Part shown: piece by piece, positions 1-8,201 of the stretch
How positions within the stretch are numbered: the first letter of the stretch is position 1
Layout: every line of letters begins with the position of its first letter
Assembly: GCA_014860585.1 (NCBI GenBank)
Contig: JACZJL010000111.1
Span: 1-37,570 of the forward strand
DNA: 37,570 nt
Direction: 5' to 3'
DNA from: Bacteroidales bacterium
GTDB lineage: Bacteria; Bacteroidota; Bacteroidia; Bacteroidales; 4484-276
Translations under genes and position numbers: made by a program
The notes under the pieces: model-generated
The model's database searches: none
Told to the model about the DNA's origin: nothing
The model's input: the letters and a program-made list of their open reading frames with translations, nothing else

Positions 1-3000
1 TTCAGGGGTAAATTTGAACGCATTCGACATAAGGTTGTAAAACACCTTTTCCATTTTGTCGGGATCAAAAAGCACCGGAATATGATCTGTTGCAGCTACG
101 AATCCGAGTTCAATTTTTTTTGTGGCTGCCAGAGATTCAAATGAATAGAAAAGACTTTTCAGGAATGACACGATATTGTGCTTTGCCGCTTTGAGTTCCA
201 TGCTTCCTGCTTCAAGCTTCGACAAATCGAGCAGTTCATTGATCAAAGCCAGCAGCCTTCGGGCGTTGCGGTTTGCGATCTGTAATTTTCCTTTTTCCCT
301 GTTGTCAATGGCTGAAGACATCACGCTTTCAATTTGTCCCAGTATCAATGTAAGCGGGGTTCGGAATTCATGCGAGATGTTGGCAAAAAAGTGTGATTTC
401 AACTGATCCAGATTCCGGAGCGAATCTGTGGTTACTTTTTCAAGTTTCAATTGGTTCCGGAGGAGGATTCGGTTCATTTCATAGCGCCTGACCCCAAACA
501 GCGCCAGGAAAAACAACGATGTGTACAAACCAATTGCCCACCAGGTAAACCACCAGGGGGGCAATATTTTAAAACCGTAACTGATGGGCTCGCTCCAAAT
601 GCCGTCAGGGCTTAAGGCCCGAAGTTTAAAGGTATAATTGCCATGACTGAGGTTGGTATATTCAGCCGTAGTTTTATTGCTCAGTGGGCTCCAATGTTTG
701 TCGCTTCCTTCGAGCATAAATTGGTACTGAACCAAAAATGGTTTGGCAGTTTCAATGCCCACAAAATCAAACCTGATGGTGTTGTGCGTGTAGGGTAAAA
801 CCAGGTTTCCAGGAATCGCATTGAACGGGTTGATGCGGTCGAAGCGGATTTTGCCGAATTTACCAATCAATGTATCGCGTTCGGGTTCGCTAAGCTGTTT
901 ACCGAAAACGTTTAATTCGTTATGCACATAAGCAGGAATGGTTTTGGAGGATTCGTGAACGTTGCCTTCTCTTGCTCTCTGCAGGCTGTGCCAACTGATG
1001 TTTTCATGGTTAATACCAACACTCTGGATGATCACCTGCGGAGCACGGGTATTTCTGCGCACTTTTTTGTAGTCAAAGCGCACGAGTTTATCTCCCGTTC
1101 CCGCCCAAACCTCACCACGGCTGTCAATCATCATAGCGTAATTGTTGCTTACGTCTTTTATCGGGTAGCCGGTTTGCTGGTTAAAATGTTCCACCCCTTC
1201 TTTTGCAATCTTGTCCCCGTCTGCGCTTAATCCGCCTTTGAGAATGGTAAATCCTTTGCTCGTGCCTATGATGATGTTGCCATCATGATCTTCCAGAATG
1301 CCATAAACTACATCATTGGGAAGGCCATGAGCTGTGCTGTAGTTTTCGAAAATGTTTTGCTCAATCTGCGAAACATCTTTCAAACTCAACATTTCCATCC
1401 ATTTTTTTCTGATGATGGATACTCCTCCGCCCCAGCTTCCGGTGAGCAGGTTACCATGGCTATCTTCAGTAACGATGGACAGTTTATTGTCGGGCAGCCC
1501 CTGTGCTGTGGTAAAGTTGATGAAGTTTTCCCCGTCGAACCTGCTCAATCCGCCCCGGGTTGCGAACCAGATTGCTCCGGTTTTGTCCTGGTGTATGTTC
1601 CAGACCGTATTGTGCACAAGCCCCTGCTCCGGGGTGTAGTTGGTAAATGATTTGCCATCAAACCTGCTCAATCCACCTTCGTAGGTTCCAAACCAGATGT
1701 TCCCTTTGCTGTCTTCCTCAAGGCTGATCACACTATTGGTAATCAGTCCCTGCGCTGTACTCCAGGTTGTAACAGATTTATTGTCGAATTTACTTAAACC
1801 ATAACCCGAACCGAACCACAGGTTGCCGGATTTATCGACTAACATGTTCATGATGCTTCCATCTCTCAGGCCATGATTGAATGAATAGTTAACAAAGTAT
1901 CCATTTTTCAAATCCTTATGGCCTTGCGTGAATTTTGTTAGCCCGCTTTTTTCTGCCCCAATCCAGATGTCGCCGTTTTGATCTTCTGCCGTCGAAAAAA
2001 CGGTTTTGTCGGGAAGCCCTTGCTTATCAGTATATTCAATTGTACTCTTACCATCAAATCTGCTCAGGCCATCTCCCTTTGTACCAAACCAAATGCTCCC
2101 GGCATTGTCTTCAACCATACACACAACAGCGTTGCTTGCCAACCCCTGCTCAGAAGTATAGTTGATAAATGAGGAATCCTTTTTTATGAATTCAGAGACA
2201 CCTTCATCCGATCCAAACCATATATTACCTGCCCCATCTTCCAGGATAGAAGTAATCTTATTGCTTACAAGCCCGTCAGTCATTGTGTAGATCAAAGAGG
2301 ATAATCTATTTCTTCGATTTTCGCCTGGATCAAATCGGAAAACGCCTTCATTAGTACCAAACCACAGCAAGCCACTTTTGTCTGCAGCGATGCAGTTCAC
2401 CCATTTATTTACCAAACCAATTGAGCTGGAATAGTCGGCAAATGGGATTTCTCCATTCGCATCGGCAACTGGGTCATATTTCAATACGCCATTGTCAGTC
2501 GAAATCCAGAGATTACCTTTGAGGTCTTCAATAATTCCTCCGACATAATTTCCGGTATAGCCGGATTTTTCATTATAATTGATAAATTGACTGTTTCCGG
2601 TATCATTTTTATCCTGATTGTACCGACACAATCCGCTGCGGGTGGCAAACCATATATTTCCCCTATTATCTTCAATGATTCTATTGACATGGTTACCGGG
2701 AAGCCCTTGTTCAGTGGTGAAGTTTTCGAAAAATACACCATTGTATTTGCTTGCGCCTCCATAGGTGCTGAACCAAATGTTGCCATGGCTGTCTTCGGTA
2801 ATTGCCTCAACGAGGTTGTGGATCAAACCATGAGATGAGTTGTAAGTTGTAAATGATTTCCCATCGTATTTGCTTACGCCATTCCCGAATGTGCCAAACC
2901 AAAGATTTCCGGCTTTGTCTCTGAACCCGCTGAGAACACTGCTCAATGCCAGACCATGGTCGGTATTGAAGTTTTGCATGTTGATAAAAAAGTCAGCCGT

Positions 3001-3231
3001 TTGTTTTACGGGCGAAGGCTTCTTTGATAAATCTATGGTTTCCGGTGGAGGATAGTCAGCTAATGAATGAACCACCGGCTGGCCAGCTTTTATTACAATC
3101 GGCGGCTCGATGATTTCGGTTTGTGAAAATGCATTCCGGCTTATCTGTTTAGTATCTGATTTACATGCAGAGAGGAATATCAACAAGATACCTGCCCATA
3201 AGAGGAAAACCGATTTTTGCTGAGTATTCAT
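1..3231 (-). CDS. Two-component propeller sensor histidine kinase, cut by the window edge
   Basis: The reading frame is open from the ATG at 3231 to the left edge, giving 1077 visible residues, and the 3' end lies outside. The N-terminus is a hydrophobic signal ending in a lipobox-like FLSAC (Cys23). Residues about 90-730 hold 14 blade-type repeats, each with a GNxWFG-like core, which fits two seven-bladed Reg_prop propellers. A Y_Y_Y-type beta domain follows, then one membrane helix at about 890-912. The kinase part shows an H-box, NISHEFRTPL, with phospho-acceptor His954, and an N-box, FYNLMSNAFKFTPE, at about 1063-1077. The rest of the ATPase domain, and any receiver and AraC output domains usual in hybrid sensors of this type, are beyond the edge. 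These sensors usually detect glycans or other periplasmic ligands; the ligand here is unknown. The kinase identity is certain; hybrid status is inference. Confidence 0.93.
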   Translation of the reverse strand, partial: MNTQQKSVFLLWAGILLIFLSACKSDTKQISRNAFSQTEIIEPPIVIKAGQPVVHSLADYPPPETIDLSKKPSPVKQTADFFINMQNFNTDHGLALSSVLSGFRDKAGNLWFGTFGNGVSKYDGKSFTTYNSSHGLIHNLVEAITEDSHGNIWFSTYGGASKYNGVFFENFTTEQGLPGNHVNRIIEDNRGNIWFATRSGLCRYNQDKNDTGNSQFINYNEKSGYTGNYVGGIIEDLKGNLWISTDNGVLKYDPVADANGEIPFADYSSSIGLVNKWVNCIAADKSGLLWFGTNEGVFRFDPGENRRNRLSSLIYTMTDGLVSNKITSILEDGAGNIWFGSDEGVSEFIKKDSSFINYTSEQGLASNAVVCMVEDNAGSIWFGTKGDGLSRFDGKSTIEYTDKQGLPDKTVFSTAEDQNGDIWIGAEKSGLTKFTQGHKDLKNGYFVNYSFNHGLRDGSIMNMLVDKSGNLWFGSGYGLSKFDNKSVTTWSTAQGLITNSVISLEEDSKGNIWFGTYEGGLSRFDGKSFTNYTPEQGLVHNTVWNIHQDKTGAIWFATRGGLSRFDGENFINFTTAQGLPDNKLSIVTEDSHGNLLTGSWGGGVSIIRKKWMEMLSLKDVSQIEQNIFENYSTAHGLPNDVVYGILEDHDGNIIIGTSKGFTILKGGLSADGDKIAKEGVEHFNQQTGYPIKDVSNNYAMMIDSRGEVWAGTGDKLVRFDYKKVRRNTRAPQVIIQSVGINHENISWHSLQRAREGNVHESSKTIPAYVHNELNVFGKQLSEPERDTLIGKFGKIRFDRINPFNAIPGNLVLPYTHNTIRFDFVGIETAKPFLVQYQFMLEGSDKHWSPLSNKTTAEYTNLSHGNYTFKLRALSPDGIWSEPISYGFKILPPWWFTWWAIGLYTSLFFLALFGVRRYEMNRILLRNQLKLEKVTTDSLRNLDQLKSHFFANISHEFRTPLTLILGQIESVMSSAIDNREKGKLQIANRNARRLLALINELLDLSKLEAGSMELKAAKHNIVSFLKSLFYSFESLAATKKIELGFVAATDHIPVLFDPDKMEKVFYNLMSNAFKFTPE

Positions 3232-3588
3232 TTACCTTCTGCTGTTTCATTGTTTTTCACTACTGACCGACAAAATTTAAAAAGGGTAGAAAAATATGAA
3301 GGAGAATCCTCACTTCATTCGTGCCAAAGGAATGCCTGTAGCACGAACGCCTGCACGAAAGACGCATTCGGGCAGAAAGTGATGAAACTCAATTCCTTTT
3401 TTTTAAGTTCAATTATTGCCGGACATTAATGAATTCATAATCTGTGAGTAACACCTGGATTGAGCTATTGTTTAAAATAGCGGTTAATTCAGATTTTAAT
3501 GCCTTTCAATTGCCAATCATCAATTACACCTTTTCACTTTGAAGAAATCAAAACCAGTTTTTTGTTTATTCAAATCAAGAAGGAATTA
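3232..3588. other. Intergenic gap upstream of the sensor kinase
   Basis: This 357-base stretch lies between the RdgB-like gene and the sensor kinase, both on the minus strand. I see no convincing gene. On the minus strand a TAAATTTTG at 3279-3271 resembles a Bacteroidota -7 element with one extra base, and could serve the kinase gene. The short open frames here have no recognisable product. A GC-richer patch near 3330-3380 contains imperfect short repeats (CACGAACGCCTG-like) of no known meaning. Confidence 0.4.
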
Positions 3589-4182
3589 TTAAACGGATTT
3601 TTCCTCATCCTTCAAAAATTCGATCAACCGCTGAACAGCCCTCGCGCGGTGACTTATTTTGTTTTTGTCTTCTGCGCTCATTTCAGCAAATGTCTGGCTA
3701 TAACCTTTCGGTTTGAAAATAGGATCGTAACCGAATCCACTTTCCCCGTGTTTCTGATTGATTATTTCGCCCTCAACAATTCCCTCAAAAAAATACTCCT
3801 TTCCATCCATGATCATGGCAATCACAGTTTTGAATCGGGCACTCCGGTTTTTAGCATCGCCCATTTCCGAAAGGACTTTCATCATATTATCTTCAGCATT
3901 ACATTGTTCGCCGGCATAGCGGGCCGATTTTACTCCCGGTTTTCCTTCAAGTGCATCAATCTCAAGTCCGGTGTCGTCTGCAAAACAATCCATCCCTGTC
4001 CTGTCATGAATAAACCGGGCTTTCTGTAATGCATTTTCCGGTAAAGTTTCAAAATCTTCGGGGATTTCTGCCTTAAATCCTATGTCATTCAAACTGAGAA
4101 TTTCAATATCAGAACCTGCAACACTGCGTATCTCCTCAAGCTTGTGCCGGTTATTGGTGGCAAAAAGAAGTTTTCTTATCAT
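3589..4182 (-). CDS. rdgB: RdgB/HAM1 family dITP/XTP pyrophosphatase
   Basis: A 197-residue protein of the usual family length. It removes non-canonical purine triphosphates (ITP, dITP, XTP) by hydrolysis to the monophosphate and pyrophosphate, keeping them out of DNA and RNA. The start shows the substrate motif [12 protein letters not shown] (residues 7-18, with Lys14), followed by [10 protein letters not shown] around the metal site, then [14 protein letters not shown] and a C-terminal HRARA. All the expected blocks are present. It lies 69 bases downstream of the SGNH lipoprotein gene, but a hairpin terminator sits between them, so it is probably transcribed from its own promoter in that short gap. 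No clear terminator follows it before the sensor kinase. Identity is secure; the exact nucleotide preference is taken from the family. Confidence 0.95.
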   Translation of the reverse strand: MIRKLLFATNNRHKLEEIRSVAGSDIEILSLNDIGFKAEIPEDFETLPENALQKARFIHDRTGMDCFADDTGLEIDALEGKPGVKSARYAGEQCNAEDNMMKVLSEMGDAKNRSARFKTVIAMIMDGKEYFFEGIVEGEIINQKHGESGFGYDPIFKPKGYSQTFAEMSAEDKNKISHRARAVQRLIEFLKDEEKSV

Positions 4183-4195
4183 GGTAAAAAATGAA

Positions 4196-4230
4196 AAACC
4201 CCGTCAGCACACATTGTACCACCGGGGTTT
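4196..4230 (-). terminator. Rho-independent terminator after the SGNH lipoprotein gene
   Basis: An 8-bp stem, AAACCCCG at 4230-4223 on the minus strand pairing with CGGGGTTT at 4203-4196, encloses a 19-base loop. It is followed on the minus strand by TT, CA and then a run of six T. It ends the FadL-SGNH transcript just before the RdgB-like gene. Confidence 0.75.
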
Positions 4231-4251
4231 GTATATTGTTGAAAATCAATT

Positions 4252-5571
4252 TTAATAGTAATATAATCCGGAGTAAAATAAAGGACTTACCTCTTTCAGA
4301 TCAGAACCATACTTCGAGTTGATTGATTTGATGAATTCGTTAGCCACTATTGCGTTGGCTCTTCCTGTGAGATGAATGCCATCAAGCGAAAAAGTGTTTC
4401 CGGTTACAAAAGTACTTGTGAAAGTTATGCCGTCAACAGTTAATCCTGTCGTGGAAACTTTTTCCATCAGAGCATTTGCATCCATGTAAGCCAGACCGAG
4501 ATCGTTGGCAAAGAACATAATTGTTTGGTTATATGCACTGATTGCTGAATTGATACGATCCAATTCAGCCCCTGTGAGAACGTATTTGTTTGGTATCGGC
4601 GACATGCTTCCGTAACCGTGATTGATGATTGAATCGGTGGGGAGTGTAAGCAGGAAAAGCTCTCCGCTTTTCATTTGGCGCATTCCCCATGGTAAATCTT
4701 TATCAACAATTACAAACGGGTTTGGACCTAAAGCAAAAACAAGCGTGTCTGTCGAACCTAACAACTTAATCAGTGTATTCAGCGGGGCGTATCCTGTGTT
4801 AAGAGCAGCTACCTGGGCCGGTTCAGTAAGTACAAGTCCATTGTATGGCAATTGTGTATTCATAAATGTAAAATAGGGAGCTGCAGTGATGCTGGGAATA
4901 TTGGCAATTGCCCCTTTGGCGCCAGTTGAAGTTAACTGTTGCAGCACTCCACCAAGAGCTAGCGAAAACAACCCGATACTGGTAATACTATCTGAGGCGC
5001 CACCTGCCAAAGCATAACCCAATACATCGTTATTACCGATCCAGGCAGTAAAAAAGGTCGGATTTTGTGCAACGGCTTCACCGAGCACGGTAGAAACACC
5101 CGGCTGGGCCGCAAAACGGGCATAATAAGGATTTTGCAAACTAAAGGATTCGGCGCCAGGTACCAGGTGAAACGATTTTGCTCCGGGCACACCCATATTA
5201 TTAAATGGCCCCTGGTTGGCAATTGAAGCAAAATTCTGTTGATTAACCGGAACACCAGCCGGAACAGGGCGCTGCAGAGTGGCATCGAGAAGAAATCTTC
5301 TGCCAAATCCATATTCATCCGTCATCATCGGTTGTCTAAATTCTCCACCACCTGCAGCCATCATCTGGTCTGCAAGAATGGAAGGGTAGGAGTTGGTCTG
5401 ACCTGAAATAAACAGATCTCCATCAGTATAACCCGCTGTCAACGAGTTACCTATAGCAACATATTTTGAAAAATCAACATTTCCGGAACTGATGTTTACT
5501 TCATCCAATTCAGGTTTGCAGGCAAATAATAATGCCGCAATCACTATAAATAATAAGTTCTTTATGTTCAT
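4252..5571 (-). CDS. SGNH/GDSL-type hydrolase lipoprotein
   Basis: A 439-residue protein with a lipoprotein signal, LLFAC (Cys18). The SGNH blocks are visible. Block I is AIGNSLTAGYTDG, with nucleophile Ser43 in a GNSL context instead of the usual GDSL. Block III is IGNND (179-182, oxyanion Asn). Block V is DGIHLTG, with Asp397 and His400 completing the triad. The family hydrolyses esters of lipids, acetylated sugars or similar substrates; the substrate here is not known. It starts 18 bases after the FadL-like gene stops, with no terminator between, so the two form one transcript ending at the 4196-4230 hairpin. The pairing suggests release of a hydrophobic or acyl product at the cell surface and its passage through the FadL-like channel, but that is inference. 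Membership of the SGNH fold is well supported; the reaction is not. Confidence 0.88.
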   Translation of the reverse strand: MNIKNLLFIVIAALLFACKPELDEVNISSGNVDFSKYVAIGNSLTAGYTDGDLFISGQTNSYPSILADQMMAAGGGEFRQPMMTDEYGFGRRFLLDATLQRPVPAGVPVNQQNFASIANQGPFNNMGVPGAKSFHLVPGAESFSLQNPYYARFAAQPGVSTVLGEAVAQNPTFFTAWIGNNDVLGYALAGGASDSITSIGLFSLALGGVLQQLTSTGAKGAIANIPSITAAPYFTFMNTQLPYNGLVLTEPAQVAALNTGYAPLNTLIKLLGSTDTLVFALGPNPFVIVDKDLPWGMRQMKSGELFLLTLPTDSIINHGYGSMSPIPNKYVLTGAELDRINSAISAYNQTIMFFANDLGLAYMDANALMEKVSTTGLTVDGITFTSTFVTGNTFSLDGIHLTGRANAIVANEFIKSINSKYGSDLKEVSPLFYSGLYYY

Positions 5572-5589
5572 CTTGTTCGTTGTTAATGG

Positions 5590-6813
5590 TTAGAAATTAT
5601 ACCTGAGCCCTACACCGGGGATTAAAGTCCTCGATTGGTAATCGCCAGTGAAGTTGGCTGGGGCGTATGATTTTGTAGCTTCTTGCGTTTCAAGATGCAG
5701 ATATGAAAGCTCGATGGCAAAATTCTCGATAGGATAAATTGATACTCCCAAAGTGAAACCATAGGTTGTAAGACTTGGTGTTTCCGGAGTGAAGTAATTT
5801 TCATCTGTAGGTGTAGGATCATAATAGAACCCGGCACGACCTGTAACAATGTCACTGAATTTATATTCGGCGCCCACACGGGTGATCAGCGAATTGCTGT
5901 ATAATCGCGGATTACTTGAGTTGAGTAAATCTGGTACTTGTTCAAATTCGAATTTCAAACTGTCATAAACATCCCAGAAAATATAATTGACCTCGGCAGC
6001 AAGCAACAATTTTTCAGTTGCCTTGTAAGAAATTCCAAAATCAAGGTTTGCCGGTAAAGGCAGATCAGCACTGAATTTGTTTTGAGCAGGAATAATTGGT
6101 CCTATTGAAGTTGGAACGGTAAATGTTGCATCGCCATCCTCAACCGACATGATGACCTCCGAACGGTAGCTTGCACCAATGCTCCAGCGATCTCCCGGTG
6201 TAACCAGCACGCCAACATTGTATCCGTAAGCTGTTGCGTCGCCTTGAAGAGTAGCCTGGCCGTCAACGGTCGGGCTATTGTAAGGTGCAGCCCTGTTCAG
6301 TTCAACATCTCCGGTAGAGATCACAAAGCCTGCACCGATACTGATCATGTCGTTAAACCTATAGGATACAGTGGGTTGAATGAAAACAGCCTTGAGGGAG
6401 AGATCCTGAACCAGACTTGCTCCAACCCAGTCATCACCCCAAACCGCTGTAGAACCGTATGGGGTGTAAGCCCCAACTCCCAGGGCTAACTTTTCTGTTA
6501 CCATCATTGAACCATAAAAATAAAAAGGGGTCCCGATTGGATTGTCGTTATAAACCGTATTGTAAGTGTTTTCGAGTCTGAATCCAACCTTATTTAAGAT
6601 TTGACTCATACCCGCAGAAAAACTATACTTCCCATTTATTTTTGATAAACCCGCCGGATTGAAGAAGAGGCTGCTCGCATCTCCATACAGGGACGTGCCA
6701 ATTAGTCCCATCCCAGTTTGACGCTGTCCCTGTAACCTGACCTGATATCCACCGGCATGGAGGAGATTTACGCCAAGGAACATTACAATAATGAATGTTA
6801 AAACGTGTCGCAT
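5590..6813 (-). CDS. OmpP1/FadL family outer-membrane protein
   Basis: The frame extends to an ATG at 6870, but I choose the ATG at 6813 because it begins a clean signal peptide (MRHVLTFIIVMFLGVNLLHA), giving 407 residues. The mature part starts with GGYQVRLQGQRQTGMG and contains GDASSLFFNPAGLSKI, the NPAG hatch motif typical of OmpP1/FadL channels. The rest alternates short hydrophobic and polar stretches, as in a beta-barrel, and ends in LRYNF with a C-terminal aromatic, as outer-membrane barrels do. FadL channels import long-chain fatty acids or other hydrophobic compounds. It is the first gene of a pair with the SGNH-hydrolase lipoprotein. Family assignment is strong; the cargo is unknown. 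Confidence 0.92.
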   Translation of the reverse strand: MRHVLTFIIVMFLGVNLLHAGGYQVRLQGQRQTGMGLIGTSLYGDASSLFFNPAGLSKINGKYSFSAGMSQILNKVGFRLENTYNTVYNDNPIGTPFYFYGSMMVTEKLALGVGAYTPYGSTAVWGDDWVGASLVQDLSLKAVFIQPTVSYRFNDMISIGAGFVISTGDVELNRAAPYNSPTVDGQATLQGDATAYGYNVGVLVTPGDRWSIGASYRSEVIMSVEDGDATFTVPTSIGPIIPAQNKFSADLPLPANLDFGISYKATEKLLLAAEVNYIFWDVYDSLKFEFEQVPDLLNSSNPRLYSNSLITRVGAEYKFSDIVTGRAGFYYDPTPTDENYFTPETPSLTTYGFTLGVSIYPIENFAIELSYLHLETQEATKSYAPANFTGDYQSRTLIPGVGLRYNF

Positions 6814-6899
6814 AAAATGATTGATTAAATGAATAAATTTTTGAGCGGGCGAAATTAAAACAATTTTCATAGATCACATTTAGTGAATGCCTTATGAAC

Positions 6900-6932
6900 C
6901 AAATTTATGCATAAAATATGTTAATAGCTCAA
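6900..6932 (-). promoter_or_regulatory. Possible promoter for the FadL-SGNH pair
   Basis: On the minus strand TAAATTTG at 6907-6900 matches the Bacteroidota -7 consensus TAnnTTTG exactly. A TTG at 6932-6930 is 22 bases upstream, slightly further than the usual 19-20. Transcription would begin near 6894, about 80 bases before the chosen start at 6813. Confidence 0.35.
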
Positions 6933-7017
6933 AGTTTAAAAGCTGAGACTGGTTCTTTGATTCTTGTCAGGAATTATCTGCTAAGACATTTTTTTATTCT
7001 AAAAGACCGCAAAAGGC

Positions 7018-7047
7018 TTGAAAAATCAGGAAATAATCACATTTTTG
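7018..7047 (+). promoter_or_regulatory. Promoter for the 2-oxoacid oxidoreductase operon
   Basis: TTG at 7018-7020, a 19-base spacer, then CATTTTTG at 7040-7047, one base off the Bacteroidota -7 consensus TAnnTTTG. The predicted start of transcription, near 7052, lies between the upstream in-frame ATG at 6918 and the ATG at 7083. It therefore supports the shorter protein start. Confidence 0.55.
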
Positions 7048-7082
7048 CAAAAATTTTCATCATACGAAAAAAGTACTTTTTC

Positions 7083-8201
7083 ATGCAACAAATCACGAAC
7101 GAACGCCGGACCCTGATAGATGGTTCGCGGCTGATGATCGAGTCGCTTGCACGCGCAGGTGCTGATACCTTCATCGGTTATCCCATCACTCCGGCCAATT
7201 TGCTTTATCTCTACGGAAGTCAACGAATGGAGATGATGCTTGCCGCACCCGACGAAATCTCCACTTTACAATGGATGTCGGGGCTTTCTGCAATTGGGAG
7301 AATTCCTGTTACAGCAACATCATTCCCCGGTTTTGCCCTTATGCTTGAGTCGATCAATATGGCCTACATGATGGAGTTACCCATGGTGATCATCCTTGTT
7401 CAACGACTTGGACCTGCAACAGGTACTGCCACAAACGGAGCACAGGGCGACCTGCTGCTGTTAAAAGGGATGATTTCGGGAGGCCATCCGATTCCTGTTT
7501 TATGTACATCAAACTTTGAGGATTGTTGGAATTTATCAGCTGAGGCAGTTACAATGGCAATTAAACTCAGAACACCTGTGATCCTGCTTTCTTCAAAAGA
7601 AGAGGTGATGACACACAAAAGTCTCGACCTGAGCAAACTACCTGAAATAGAAAAAGTAGAGCATAAATTTTATGACAAGGACTGTGAATACAAGTCGTAT
7701 AAACCCACAGATATGGTTCCTGAATTTTTGCCACTTGCTCAAAACCTCCACCAGGTCAGGATCAATGCTTCTACGCATGACCAGATGGGTATTTTGCAAC
7801 ATTCAACCGAAGAGGCGCTCGCCAATACGCGAAGACTGGAGGAAAAAATGCACCACAGGATGAAATGTCACCTGCGGTTCGAATATGATGCTCAGGAAGG
7901 TGCGGACAGCATTGTGGTTGCTTATGGAATTACCGCATCGGCAGCCCGAGATGCGGTTGCAGTGCTTCGCAGTGAAGGAAAAAAGGTTTCACTTCTCATC
8001 CCGAAAACATTACTGCCCGTTCCGGCCTTGTATGTCGAAATAATTAGCCAGTACAAAGTGGTTGCAATTGCGGAAGAAAATATGAATAACCAGTTCGGCT
8101 CGCTGCTTTTCGGTATAAATAAACCTGAACACATCCGGTTTGTCGGTGCATTGGGGAAAATGATCACACCACAACAAATTATTGAGGAGATAAAAGCATG
8201 A
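7083..8201 (+). CDS. 2-oxoacid:ferredoxin oxidoreductase, alpha subunit (KorA/VorB-like)
   Basis: I place the start at 7083 (MQQITNERRTLIDG, 372 residues). The upstream in-frame extension from 6918 is lysine-rich, unlike the family, and would begin before the promoter. The protein has the pyrimidine-binding fold of the alpha subunit: GYPITP (32-37), then SGLSAIGRIPVTATSFPG, LVQRLGPATGTATNGAQGD, and a C-terminal transketolase-C-like domain (from about 280). Such enzymes convert a 2-oxoacid, CoA and oxidised ferredoxin to acyl-CoA, CO2 and reduced ferredoxin. Odd points: TSFPG replaces the usual TSGPG, and there is no N-terminal gamma domain, which is instead fused to the next gene. The stop overlaps the next start by four bases (ATGA), so the two are translationally coupled. 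Family is secure; substrate (2-oxoglutarate, branched-chain or other) cannot be told. Confidence 0.9.
   Translation: MQQITNERRTLIDGSRLMIESLARAGADTFIGYPITPANLLYLYGSQRMEMMLAAPDEISTLQWMSGLSAIGRIPVTATSFPGFALMLESINMAYMMELPMVIILVQRLGPATGTATNGAQGDLLLLKGMISGGHPIPVLCTSNFEDCWNLSAEAVTMAIKLRTPVILLSSKEEVMTHKSLDLSKLPEIEKVEHKFYDKDCEYKSYKPTDMVPEFLPLAQNLHQVRINASTHDQMGILQHSTEEALANTRRLEEKMHHRMKCHLRFEYDAQEGADSIVVAYGITASAARDAVAVLRSEGKKVSLLIPKTLLPVPALYVEIISQYKVVAIAEENMNNQFGSLLFGINKPEHIRFVGALGKMITPQQIIEEIKA

Noticed and set aside
3300-3390. Short CACGAACGCCTG-like repeats as a REP element or CRISPR
   Set aside because: There are only two imperfect copies, without regular spacing.
3499-4029. A 176-residue open frame on the plus strand opposite rdgB
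   Set aside because: It lies antisense to a gene with all RdgB motifs and shows no motif of its own.
6918-7082. N-terminal extension of the oxidoreductase alpha subunit
   Set aside because: The 55 added residues are unlike the family, and a promoter at 7018-7047 lies inside them.
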